6,843 nt of DNA from an uncultured Nitrospira sp. (GTDB lineage: Bacteria > Nitrospirota > Nitrospiria > Nitrospirales > UBA8639): assembly GCA_902500695.1 (NCBI GenBank), contig CABVRQ010000102.1:4958-11800 (forward strand), read 5' to 3'. A program made the position numbers and the translations under genes. The notes beneath the pieces are model-generated. The model was given only the letters and a program-made list of their open reading frames with translations, did no database searches and had not been told where the DNA came from. How positions within the stretch are numbered: the first letter of the stretch is position 1; each line of letters opens with the position of its first letter. Positions 1-5,834 of this stretch are shown piece after piece.

Positions 1-314
1 CCTTGGAAGGAAGCCACCACCCGCTTCAGGGGATTGCTGGCGTAATAAAAATTAAACGCATGCTCGAGGGAGGCATCGCCTTCATGCGGGGAAAAAATTT
101 GGATATCCCGCCATGAAAAACAGACCAATTCGGGCTGAAAGGCCTTGGTCGCTTCCCTTAATTGGGCTTGACGTTGATTCGGCGGAAATAACGAAAGATC
201 CAGAATCTGCTGACGCACATCCGGCCGTCGCCGGTGGATGAAGTCAGCCAGGTAGGTAATCCCGGTGGGATAGACCTTTTTACAGGGGAGGAAGACGTAG
301 AGTACGGAATTCAT
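1..314 (-). CDS. Radical SAM protein, N-terminal cobalamin-binding-type domain (partial, cut by window edge)
   Basis: An open frame starts at the ATG at 314 and runs without a stop off the left edge, giving 104 complete codons. The protein begins MNSVLYVFLPCKKVYPTGIT, followed by a helix (YLADFIHRRRPD), a strand (QQILDL), a second helix and another strand (PELVCFSWRDIQIF). This beta-alpha-beta pattern, with the early P...YPTGI motif and the 'ilDl' strand, is what the B12-binding N-terminal domain of class B radical SAM enzymes looks like. The CxxxCxxC cluster motif would lie beyond the window, so the radical SAM part is inferred. The start lies 4 bases after the UbiE stop codon, which suggests translational coupling and a shared transcript. 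The substrate cannot be told; such enzymes methylate or rearrange lipids, hopanoids, tetrapyrroles or peptides. I am confident that the gene is real, and moderately confident of the family. Confidence 0.7.
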   Translation of the reverse strand, partial: MNSVLYVFLPCKKVYPTGITYLADFIHRRRPDVRQQILDLSLFPPNQRQAQLREATKAFQPELVCFSWRDIQIFSPHEGDASLEHAFNFYYASNPLKRVVASFQ

Positions 315-318
315 CGTG

Positions 319-1068
319 TTATTTCACCGCCACATGAATGGCGACAATTCCACCGGTCAGATTGTGATACTCCACAGTCTGAAACCCGGCTTCCTTGAGT
401 AATTGAGCTAGCCGGTTTTGATCTGGAAAATTCCGTATCGACGCCGGTAAATATTCATACACCCCCGTCCCATCCCGGGCCACCTTGGTGCCAATCCATG
501 GGAGCAAATGAAAGGAATACCAGTCGTAAAGCTTGCGGAGGCCGGCTGAAACAGGACGGGAAAATTCCAAGCACACGAACCGACCTCCGGGTTGTAAGAC
601 CCGGCAGATTTCGGAGAGAGCTTGAGGAAGATTCCCAACGTTGCGAATACAAAATCCGGCAGTCACCGTATCAAACGTGTCAGACGGAAAGGTGAGATGC
701 TCGGCATTCATCTGTAAACAGGTAATACGGTTGGCCAATTTCTGGGACCGGACTTTATCCTGCCCCACACGCAACATGGCTAAATTCAAATCCGCCGCGA
801 TAATTTGGCTCGTGTAGCGGAGATGTTGATCCACTAAAATGGCAAGGTCGCAGGTTCCCGCCCCTAAATCTAAGGCTCGTGTCCCAGGGATGTCAGGAAT
901 ATAGGAAATCGCCTTGCGTTTCCAGGAATGGTGCAGACCAAAACTGAGAAGAGAATTATTCAGGTCATAAAATTTGGCAATGGCCGTGAACATTCGCTGG
1001 ACGGCCTGTTCCCGAGCCGGACCTGTCCATGTGGAGGCCGCCTTGCCTGGAATTTCGGTTTTATTCAT
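319..1068 (-). CDS. ubiE: UbiE/MenG: demethylmenaquinone / 2-polyprenyl-6-methoxy-benzoquinol C-methyltransferase
   Basis: This SAM-dependent C-methyltransferase carries out the last methylation of menaquinone or a late methylation of ubiquinone, acting on the membrane-bound lipid quinone from the cytoplasm. From the ATG at 1068 it has 249 residues, the usual UbiE length. Visible features are the N-terminal signature YDLNNSLLSFGLHHSWKRKA (about 34-53), the SAM-binding loop LDLGAGTCDLA (66-76), the acidic strand end AADLN (91-95), the second signature RVLQPGGRFVCLEFS (156-170), and the typical C-terminal end NLTGGIVAIHVAVK. The first signature differs from the usual YDxMN...HRxWK, having N for M and HH for HR. 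An in-frame GTG at 1080 would add four residues; I prefer the ATG because MNKTEIPGK is a more ordinary start, with a GGTGG sequence a few bases upstream. The stop is 4 bases before the radical SAM gene. In a Nitrospira-like host, menaquinone is the likelier product. Confidence 0.93.
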   Translation of the reverse strand: MNKTEIPGKAASTWTGPAREQAVQRMFTAIAKFYDLNNSLLSFGLHHSWKRKAISYIPDIPGTRALDLGAGTCDLAILVDQHLRYTSQIIAADLNLAMLRVGQDKVRSQKLANRITCLQMNAEHLTFPSDTFDTVTAGFCIRNVGNLPQALSEICRVLQPGGRFVCLEFSRPVSAGLRKLYDWYSFHLLPWIGTKVARDGTGVYEYLPASIRNFPDQNRLAQLLKEAGFQTVEYHNLTGGIVAIHVAVK

Positions 1069-1194
1069 GACAGGAACCACCCCAAGGACCTAGCACCCGA
1101 TCTCAAGTTTTGTCAAGAATGAAACCCTTCAGAAAACTGGATTGACCGATCAAAGCCTGACAACACACTGATCAGGGAAGGACCAAAGAGGGAA

Positions 1195-1614
1195 CTAAAT
1201 AAACAGGGTAGTTTCAGCGCCAGAGCAGGCAGAGATAATCGCAGGCAACCCCATCACTTCATCAACCCCTTGAGTGACCGCTTTGGCATCAACCCCCATA
1301 TACTCAAGTCCTGCGCTACAGGCGACCAGTTTAAATTGGCCGACGTGACGGGCTTCCTCGAACATTTCCGAAATGAGTGGGACTTTGCGTTCACGGATCA
1401 ACCGGGCCACTTCCGGGGCTTGGGCGGCATACTCCGGAGGAAAATCCAATTCATTTATCCGGCCTTCCGCCAACTTTTTGATGGTCCAGAACAGCAAGAC
1501 CACCATCACGTCTTTCCCCATCGCCGCAGCCGTTAACCCCAGCGTGGCCACTTGATGCAGCTTATCATAGGTCGCATTATGTGCATAAATGACGAATTGT
1601 GGCTTAGCCCCCAT
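1195..1614 (-). CDS. DsrE/DsrF-like family protein
   Basis: This is a small soluble alpha/beta protein of the DsrE family, whose members carry sulfur on a conserved cysteine or serve as subunits of sulfur relays. From the ATG at 1614 it has 139 residues. The first strand, PQFVIYAHNATYDKL, is followed by a helix with LGLTAAAMGKDV and the hydrophobic strand VMVVLLFWTIKKL. The candidate reactive cysteine is C99 in LVACSAGLEYMGV, with a second cysteine (C130) in ISACSGAETTLF. No dsrAB or rhodanese gene lies nearby, so a sulfur-transfer role is family inference only. Start choice is unsettled. The ATG at 1614 has GGAG 12 bases upstream, which is rather far. A GTG at 1632 adds six residues but has only a weak site. 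A strong ribosome binding site further up serves a short frame that would join this gene if one G were removed (see 1604-1669). Confidence 0.85.
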   Translation of the reverse strand: MGAKPQFVIYAHNATYDKLHQVATLGLTAAAMGKDVMVVLLFWTIKKLAEGRINELDFPPEYAAQAPEVARLIRERKVPLISEMFEEARHVGQFKLVACSAGLEYMGVDAKAVTQGVDEVMGLPAIISACSGAETTLFI

Positions 1615-1669
1615 CTTGAATTGTTTCTCCACTCATCTTCGTAACCAGCTCAGCTTGCAGATGTGACAT
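1604..1669 (-). CDS. Short frame overlapping the DsrE start: true N-terminus split by a frameshift, or a coupled leader ORF
   Basis: A 21-codon frame begins at the ATG at 1669 and ends at TAA 1604-1606, overlapping the ATG of the DsrE gene by 11 bases. It has the best ribosome binding site in this part of the window, AAGGAG at 1674-1679, four bases from the ATG. The peptide begins MSHLQAELVTK and ends SGETIQDGG. The run of five Gs at 1608-1612 (minus-strand sense) lies just before the stop; with four Gs the frame would read on through DGAKPQFVIYAHN into the DsrE protein. It may therefore be the genuine start of that protein, separated by a one-base error or mutation. The alternatives are a +1 frameshift site or a short leader whose translation is coupled to DsrE. 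It is too short to judge as a protein by itself. Confidence 0.35.
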   Translation of the reverse strand: MSHLQAELVTKMSGETIQDGG

Positions 1670-1673
1670 CGCA

Positions 1674-1679
1674 CTCCTT
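1674..1679 (-). promoter_or_regulatory. Strong ribosome binding site upstream of the short frame and DsrE gene
   Basis: The minus strand reads AAGGAG four bases before the ATG at 1669. Neither annotated-style start of the DsrE gene (1614 or 1632) has a site of this quality at a good distance. The site therefore bears on where translation of the DsrE protein really begins. Confidence 0.55.
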
Positions 1680-1711
1680 CTCGCACTTCCACTAGTCTGA
1701 CTAACAGGTTG

Positions 1712-2437
1712 TTATCGTTTTGTGGGATGAATCAACGGCTGTGGTTTGCGTCGAGTGAGTGTCCAACCCTCTTCCTCATATAACAAGCAACATTTCATCC
1801 GACCACAGACCCCAATCCGGTGGCTATCCATCCCATTCATGGGGGCATCGGCCCGTCCCCGGGGATAGACCGGCTTAAAATCAGTTAAAAAGCTGGAGCA
1901 ACATAGCACCAATCCGCAGGTATCCACACCGCTCAGTCTGGCGGCTTCCTCCCGGGTTGAAATCTGGCGCATCTCAATCCGACATCCAAATCTCCGGGCG
2001 AGATCTTTGACCAGTTGCCGGAAATCAATCCGGTCATCAGCCGTATAGGTAAAGGTCAGTGATCGCTGGGCAAACGATCCAAACACTTCCACCAATGTCA
2101 TTTTGAGGCCAGATTCTGCAATTCGCTGATTACAAAACTCCTCACCTTCCTGGGCCAATCGCACCTGGCGTACAATCTGGCGGGTATCTTCTTCAGTGGC
2201 TTTTCGAATAATCTGCCGCATCACTCGCATCGGCGGGCTAAACGGGAGAAATTGAGGAGGGAGATAGACTTTCCCAAAGGTATGGTCGTTATCTAAATCC
2301 AACAAAACCCAATCGCCGACCTTCACCGTATGATCATCGGTCCGGGTTTTTTTCACCTCTCCCAGATCCCGAACTTTGACGCCGACCACCGCAACTTCTT
2401 CTATATATTCTTTTTCGTCTTCAGATTCCTGCACCAT
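1712..2437 (-). CDS. PSP1 domain protein, RicT/YaaT-like, with divergent central segment
   Basis: This 241-residue protein contains a PSP1 C-terminal domain. In Bacillus the relative RicT (YaaT) belongs to the iron-sulfur RicAFT complex that affects RNA processing and development; the role outside Firmicutes is not settled. The N-terminal half (12-60) holds VAVVGVKV, GDWVLLDLDND and TFGKVYLPP, as in the family. The core follows at about 111-160: KMTLVEV, LTFTYTADDRIDFRQLVKDLARRF and RIEMRQIS. Family cysteines are present at C174, C179-C180 (LCCSSFL), C211 (VCGRM) and C216-C217 (KCCLLYE). The segment between the two cysteine groups, which in RicT carries SIKMAK...LNP, is PRGRADAPMNGMDSH here, and the usual CGR before the first CC pair is CGL. 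The start ATG has AGGGAG 10 bases upstream (2448-2453). The flanking genes do not include the DNA polymerase III delta-prime or thymidylate kinase genes that often accompany PSP1. Confidence 0.87.
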   Translation of the reverse strand: MVQESEDEKEYIEEVAVVGVKVRDLGEVKKTRTDDHTVKVGDWVLLDLDNDHTFGKVYLPPQFLPFSPPMRVMRQIIRKATEEDTRQIVRQVRLAQEGEEFCNQRIAESGLKMTLVEVFGSFAQRSLTFTYTADDRIDFRQLVKDLARRFGCRIEMRQISTREEAARLSGVDTCGLVLCCSSFLTDFKPVYPRGRADAPMNGMDSHRIGVCGRMKCCLLYEEEGWTLTRRKPQPLIHPTKR

Positions 2438-2578
2438 AAATCATTGTCTCCCTTTGCTACCTAGGAATACTGTAGGCGTGAGGTTCAATCATACCGGACT
2501 TACGGGGAGAGGCCAAGCGGGAATCCTGGAGGCTCAGGCCGCGGCACTAAACTCAGCTCATCCCATGACTCACACCTG

Positions 2579-4198
2579 CTAACGATGCTTTCGCAGGAAG
2601 GGAGGAGGAGCATGATCCAACTGATAGAGTCCGAGTGGTGCCAGTTGATCTGACAGATGAGACACCAGGGTTTCTCCATCGGGTCCGGCTCCAAATACGT
2701 CAAACGCCTGGCCGAAATGATAGCGACAGCCAAACGGTTCCAGTTCCTGCTTAAGACTTTCAGGAAGATCCCAATTCGCCGTGAGCAAGGCCGTCCTGGC
2801 CGGATTACGTCCACTGAACATAAACGATAAATGATCGGGATACCAATCGGCACCCCCTGTCGCATAGGACACAAAAAGCCTGGCTTGAGCCGTTCGGCAC
2901 AACTCGGCTAAATAGGCATTAGTCAAAAAGCCGTTTTCTCCCACCTCCAACCAGGTTCCCGGAGGAGAGAGACAGGCATAGGCCGCATAACTCCGGACTT
3001 CTTTGAGTTGTTGTTGCGAGGCAAAAACCAAGGGAATCGGACCGTACTTTGACACGAGGTTGGCCATGACCTTGTCTTGCAATGCCGAGTGGCCATCATT
3101 GGTCGGCCCGCTATCGGCATGCACCAACGTGTTCCGCCCACGGTCGGCCACCAGATAACAATTTCGGGGAAGTTCCACATCACATGGGTCTTCACCGAAA
3201 AACGGCACAGACACTACCTCGGCATCTCCTATACGCCAACTTTCCCCATGGGCCAGCTCCCTGACCTGAGAAAAACCTAATTCTCTAAGAAGGGACAGAT
3301 AATCATAATGCAGCGTTTTCCGATTGCGTCGACTCGGCACAAAGATCGGCACATCTTTTGGCAAATGATACAAGGTTCGAGGATCGACATGGTCGTCATG
3401 ATCATGGGTGAGAAAAATCCCAGCCGGGCGCGGCAGGAGATTGGCCCACAGAGATGGGACAGGCGACTCCGCGAACCATGGCATGAGCCAGGGATCAAAC
3501 CATAAAAAATCATCCTGGTGTCGATACATCAACGCTGCATGTCCCAGATGGACCACATCCTGATCCTTTGTGACCTTCCTCCAATGCGCCTCAATGGAGG
3601 TATGTGGAGCGATGGCAAGACAATCATGGTCTTTCAAGAGGGTAAAGAGCTGCGCCAATTGACGCTCAAGGTCTCGCCCGCCAGCCTGGGCCACCGTTTG
3701 AATTTCGCCCATCGCGTGCCGGCCAGTGAGAAAACCCAGGAAATTTCCCACATTCGGCCCGATTGGCCGCTCAAACCCAAAAGGGATCGCCTGACGCGTG
3801 ACGGAATTAAAAATCCGCAATCCCCCGTATGTCATTTTGGCCGAGGCAGTGGGATTTTTGGGATAGGTCCAGTGAAAGGTCCCATCGGATTTCCGTCCGC
3901 ACTGAATATGTCGTTGCAGGGGAGGACGGCTTTGCACCACTTCCGCATAGGCATCCTCCAAACGACGGGATAGTTGAGGGTCATCCACGGAAGCACGTTT
4001 GGCCATGATGTCGCTGATGGCGGTCTCGATACCGCTCATCATGAGCTCATGCGCCTGATGAAGACTGCTGACAACTTCCGGATCCACCCCGCCCAAAAAC
4101 GGAAATGGTCCTGGCTGTTCGACACTTTCCAACTGAACCCATACCCAGGGGTGCAGTCCGACGTGCTGCGTGGGATCAATGGTCGTCCAGGGATTCAT
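2579..4198 (-). CDS. Metallo-beta-lactamase-fold hydrolase (UlaG/NAPE-PLD-like) with unrecognised N-terminal region
   Basis: This 539-residue protein has a C-terminal metallo-beta-lactamase-fold domain. The domain opens at about 215 with VVHLGHAALMYRHQDDFLWFDPW, the GHA...DP pattern of UlaG and NAPE-PLD type enzymes. It continues with the metal-binding motif FLTHDHDDHVDP (HxHxDH, H265-H270), followed by LVHADSG (H360, D362), a likely further ligand region. Metal-dependent hydrolysis of a phosphodiester, lactone or similar bond is the family expectation; the substrate is unknown. Residues 1-200 match nothing I recognise: they hold a helical stretch (40-90), then HIQCGRKSDGTFHWTYPKNP (97-116) and a helix ERQLAQLFTLLKDHDC before the lactamase domain. 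There is no signal peptide, so it is probably cytoplasmic. The ATG at 4198 is the first good start but has no clear ribosome binding site. It lies 75 bases after the VOC gene and 141 bases before the PSP1 gene. Confidence 0.85.
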   Translation of the reverse strand: MNPWTTIDPTQHVGLHPWVWVQLESVEQPGPFPFLGGVDPEVVSSLHQAHELMMSGIETAISDIMAKRASVDDPQLSRRLEDAYAEVVQSRPPLQRHIQCGRKSDGTFHWTYPKNPTASAKMTYGGLRIFNSVTRQAIPFGFERPIGPNVGNFLGFLTGRHAMGEIQTVAQAGGRDLERQLAQLFTLLKDHDCLAIAPHTSIEAHWRKVTKDQDVVHLGHAALMYRHQDDFLWFDPWLMPWFAESPVPSLWANLLPRPAGIFLTHDHDDHVDPRTLYHLPKDVPIFVPSRRNRKTLHYDYLSLLRELGFSQVRELAHGESWRIGDAEVVSVPFFGEDPCDVELPRNCYLVADRGRNTLVHADSGPTNDGHSALQDKVMANLVSKYGPIPLVFASQQQLKEVRSYAAYACLSPPGTWLEVGENGFLTNAYLAELCRTAQARLFVSYATGGADWYPDHLSFMFSGRNPARTALLTANWDLPESLKQELEPFGCRYHFGQAFDVFGAGPDGETLVSHLSDQLAPLGLYQLDHAPPPFLRKHR

Positions 4199-4273
4199 GA
4201 CAACGTGAGATGAAGAAAAAAATCTGCCGTTTGTGGTGAAAGGAACGAAGCGAGAGAGTTTAACCCTTCTCTA

Positions 4274-4831
4274 TCACAATTGGATTGAGGGTTCAAACAA
4301 CACCTGGATTGTATTTAAATCCGGATCCGAGAGATAAAACGAATAACTGCCGTCACGATGTTGCTTCAGAGGCTTTACAATCGTGGCCCCTTGTTCCGTG
4401 GCTTCGGAAAACAACGCATCCACACTTGACGGAGATTCCATGATAAACCCCAAATGATCCAACGGGTGAACCTGGGAAAGGTTAAATTGACTTAACTCTT
4501 CAGAGGTCACCTGATGCAGCGCCAGGTTATCGTAGCCCGTACTGAGGTAAACATTTTCGGGATCAGGCTGCCACACAACTTTCATATCAAACAGTCGTTC
4601 ATAAAAACGCTGGGAAACCTGAACATCCCGCACCCGCAAGGCCAAATGTCGAAGGCCACGGGTTTTTCTTTTTTCCTGCATCTCAATTCCGTCAATGTGG
4701 TGAAGAGTAAGACTGCATCGCTCACGAGTATTTTCGGAGAAAGGCATCATACCCAGGACCCTGAGATGGAGCAAGTTGCCAAACGGACGTCGAAGGTTTC
4801 TAAAATCTGTGGAAAATCTCACCTTGTTCAA
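4274..4831 (-). CDS. VOC-fold (glyoxalase/bleomycin-resistance/dioxygenase superfamily) protein with TTG start
   Basis: The vicinal-oxygen-chelate domain occupies about residues 58-182 of 185. It holds TRGLRHLALRVRDV and FYERLFDMKVVW in the first module, then LDHLGFIME, VDALFSEATEQGATIV and FYLSDPDLNTIQVLFE in the second. Likely metal positions are H62, H106, H126 and Q176, the last being glutamate in most relatives. Such proteins include glyoxalases, antibiotic-modifying enzymes and extradiol dioxygenases; the substrate here is unknown. The start is unusual: TTG at 4831, five bases after a perfect AGGAGG (4837-4842). This gives about 50 residues ahead of the VOC domain, rich in basic residues. 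The ATG at 4681 (MQEKRKTRG) would give an ordinary 135-residue VOC protein but has only a weak GGAA before it. It is the first gene of the left-pointing group and diverges from the SUMF1 gene. Confidence 0.85.
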   Translation of the reverse strand: MNKVRFSTDFRNLRRPFGNLLHLRVLGMMPFSENTRERCSLTLHHIDGIEMQEKRKTRGLRHLALRVRDVQVSQRFYERLFDMKVVWQPDPENVYLSTGYDNLALHQVTSEELSQFNLSQVHPLDHLGFIMESPSSVDALFSEATEQGATIVKPLKQHRDGSYSFYLSDPDLNTIQVLFEPSIQL

Positions 4832-4836
4832 CTTTC

Positions 4837-4842
4837 CCTCCT
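4837..4842 (-). promoter_or_regulatory. Perfect ribosome binding site that supports the TTG start of the VOC gene
   Basis: AGGAGG is followed by GAAAG and then TTG at 4831. It is a full match to the anti-Shine-Dalgarno core at ideal spacing, and the only strong site upstream of the VOC gene. No ATG or GTG lies within ordinary reach; the next in-frame GTG (4822) is 14 bases away. Confidence 0.65.
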
Positions 4843-4879
4843 AAAACCTTTGGTCTATCATTCATGATCAGGGAGAATT

Positions 4880-4906
4880 ATGGTATTTTATGAATCGAAT
4901 ACATAA
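4880..4906 (+). CDS. Possible 8-codon leader peptide before the SUMF1 gene
   Basis: AGGGAG at 4870-4875 is followed after AATT by the ATG at 4880. This opens an 8-codon frame (MVFYESNT) that ends at TAA 4904-4906, 37 bases before the SUMF1 start. No attenuator-like hairpin is visible after it, and its composition gives no hint of what it would sense. It may be chance. Confidence 0.15.
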   Translation: MVFYESNT

Positions 4907-4933
4907 AAAATTGTGGCATTGTCAGAAAAAATT

Positions 4934-4938
4934 GGAGG
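4934..4938 (+). promoter_or_regulatory. Ribosome binding site that decides the SUMF1 start
   Basis: GGAGG lies five bases before the ATG at 4944. The upstream in-frame ATG at 4890 lacks a comparable site at good distance and would put 18 charged residues before the signal peptide, so 4944 is preferred. Confidence 0.7.
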
Positions 4939-4943
4939 AAAAG

Positions 4944-5807
4944 ATGGCAGGAAGGATGTGGAATCGACGGGTAGGGTATATCGGGGTAGGAGCGTGCCTA
5001 CTGCTCATCGCTGGAGTTTCCAGCACGGTGAGCGCTTCTGAGCCCCATCAGGAAATTGTCGGAAAAGACGGCGCTCCCATGGTCTTGATTCCCGAAGGAA
5101 TCTTCCCCATGGGAGTGCCCAAAGCGGCCCGTGATGGGGGACTCGACGAACGACCGAATCATGACGTGTTCGTGGGTACCTTTTATATGGATAAGTATGA
5201 ACTCACCAATGGACGGTATCTTCAATTCGTGACCGAAACCGGGCACCGCACCCCCCAACATCCCACGGATCAAAAAAGAGGACTGTGGAAAGGGAATATG
5301 ATGCCCGAATCGGTCACCGACCTTCCGGTCATCAATGTGGACTGGAAGGATGCCGAAACCTACTGCCACTGGGCCGGTAAACGCCTTCCCACCGAAGCCG
5401 AGTGGGAAAAAGCGGCAAAAGGCCCCAACGACTGGCGCTTTCCTTGGGGTGACGTCGAACCCACGCGGGAACATTTGAATTTCAATCAATCGTGGCGGGG
5501 AGAGGCCACATTAACCCAGGTGGGTATTTATGAAAAAGGCAAAAGCCCCTATGGCATTTACGATGTAGCGGGCAATGTCTGGGAATGGGTGGCCGACTGG
5601 TACGAAGCGGATTATTACGGCAAGAGCCCCGCCCGAAATCCCCCGGGACCCGAAACCGGCACCTACAAAGTGTTGCGGAGTTCAGGCTGGCAAGGGGAAA
5701 CACCCCAGGTGCGAATCTTTACCAGGATCAAAAGTCTTCCAACGGACCGTAATAATTCCACGGGATTCCGATGCGCCCAGGATGGGCCGGCTCCATCGAC
5801 CCGCTAA
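4944..5807 (+). CDS. Exported SUMF1/formylglycine-generating-enzyme-fold protein lacking the catalytic cysteines
   Basis: From the ATG at 4944 the protein has 287 residues. It starts with a signal peptide: a basic n-region (MAGRMWNRR), a hydrophobic core (GYIGVGACLLLIAG) and a probable cleavage near TVSA/SEP at about residue 31. The RR could hint at Tat export but does not fit the full motif. The mature part is a complete SUMF1 domain: MVLIPEGIFPMG (46-57), ERPNHDVFVGTFYMDKYELTN (69-89), PVINVDWKDAETYCHWAGKR with LPTEAEWEKAAKG (128-160), FPWGD, SPYGIYDVAGNVWEWVADWY (201-220) and TGFRC near the end. Formylglycine-generating enzyme uses two cysteines in a GGSWxC...C segment; here that segment reads LRSSGWQGETPQVRIF, without cysteine. 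It is therefore probably a binding, structural or otherwise repurposed periplasmic protein, as many SUMF1 relatives are. No sulfatase gene is nearby. HemD follows 27 bases later in the same direction. Confidence 0.9.
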   Translation: MAGRMWNRRVGYIGVGACLLLIAGVSSTVSASEPHQEIVGKDGAPMVLIPEGIFPMGVPKAARDGGLDERPNHDVFVGTFYMDKYELTNGRYLQFVTETGHRTPQHPTDQKRGLWKGNMMPESVTDLPVINVDWKDAETYCHWAGKRLPTEAEWEKAAKGPNDWRFPWGDVEPTREHLNFNQSWRGEATLTQVGIYEKGKSPYGIYDVAGNVWEWVADWYEADYYGKSPARNPPGPETGTYKVLRSSGWQGETPQVRIFTRIKSLPTDRNNSTGFRCAQDGPAPSTR

Positions 5808-5834
5808 ACCTTTCACCTCTTTGAAAGTACCCCC

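Noticed and set aside
1087..1116. Perfect TTGACA on the minus strand (1111-1116) with TAGGTC 18 bases later, upstream of ubiE.
   Set aside because: The -10 candidate matches TATAAT poorly, and transcription would begin almost at the start codon, so a promoter is not supported.
1125..1190. Inverted repeats after the DsrE stop (CCTGA...TCAGG and TTGACCGATCAA), considered as a terminator.
   Set aside because: The stems are only 4-5 base pairs, the loops are poor and no U tract follows.
2438..2578. Gap of 141 bases between the lactamase-fold gene and the PSP1 gene, checked for a small gene, terminator or RNA.
   Set aside because: Only a 4-base-pair hairpin (CCTG/CAGG) and no T run are visible; open frames crossing it look like chance frames opposite or beside the genes.
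3518..3973. Open frame of 151 codons on the plus strand opposite the lactamase-fold gene.
   Set aside because: It is antisense to a gene with clear motifs, and its translation has no domain-like pattern.
4199..4273. Run of seven Ts (minus strand) between the VOC and lactamase-fold genes, considered as a terminator.
   Set aside because: No GC-rich stem precedes the T run.
4980..5000. Possible lipobox (VGAC) in the SUMF1 signal peptide.
   Set aside because: The hydrophobic core continues well past the cysteine and an ordinary signal peptidase I site (VSA) follows, so a lipoprotein is unlikely.
4998..5489. Long open frame of 163 codons on the minus strand opposite the SUMF1 gene.
   Set aside because: It lies wholly opposite a well-supported gene and shows no recognisable domain.
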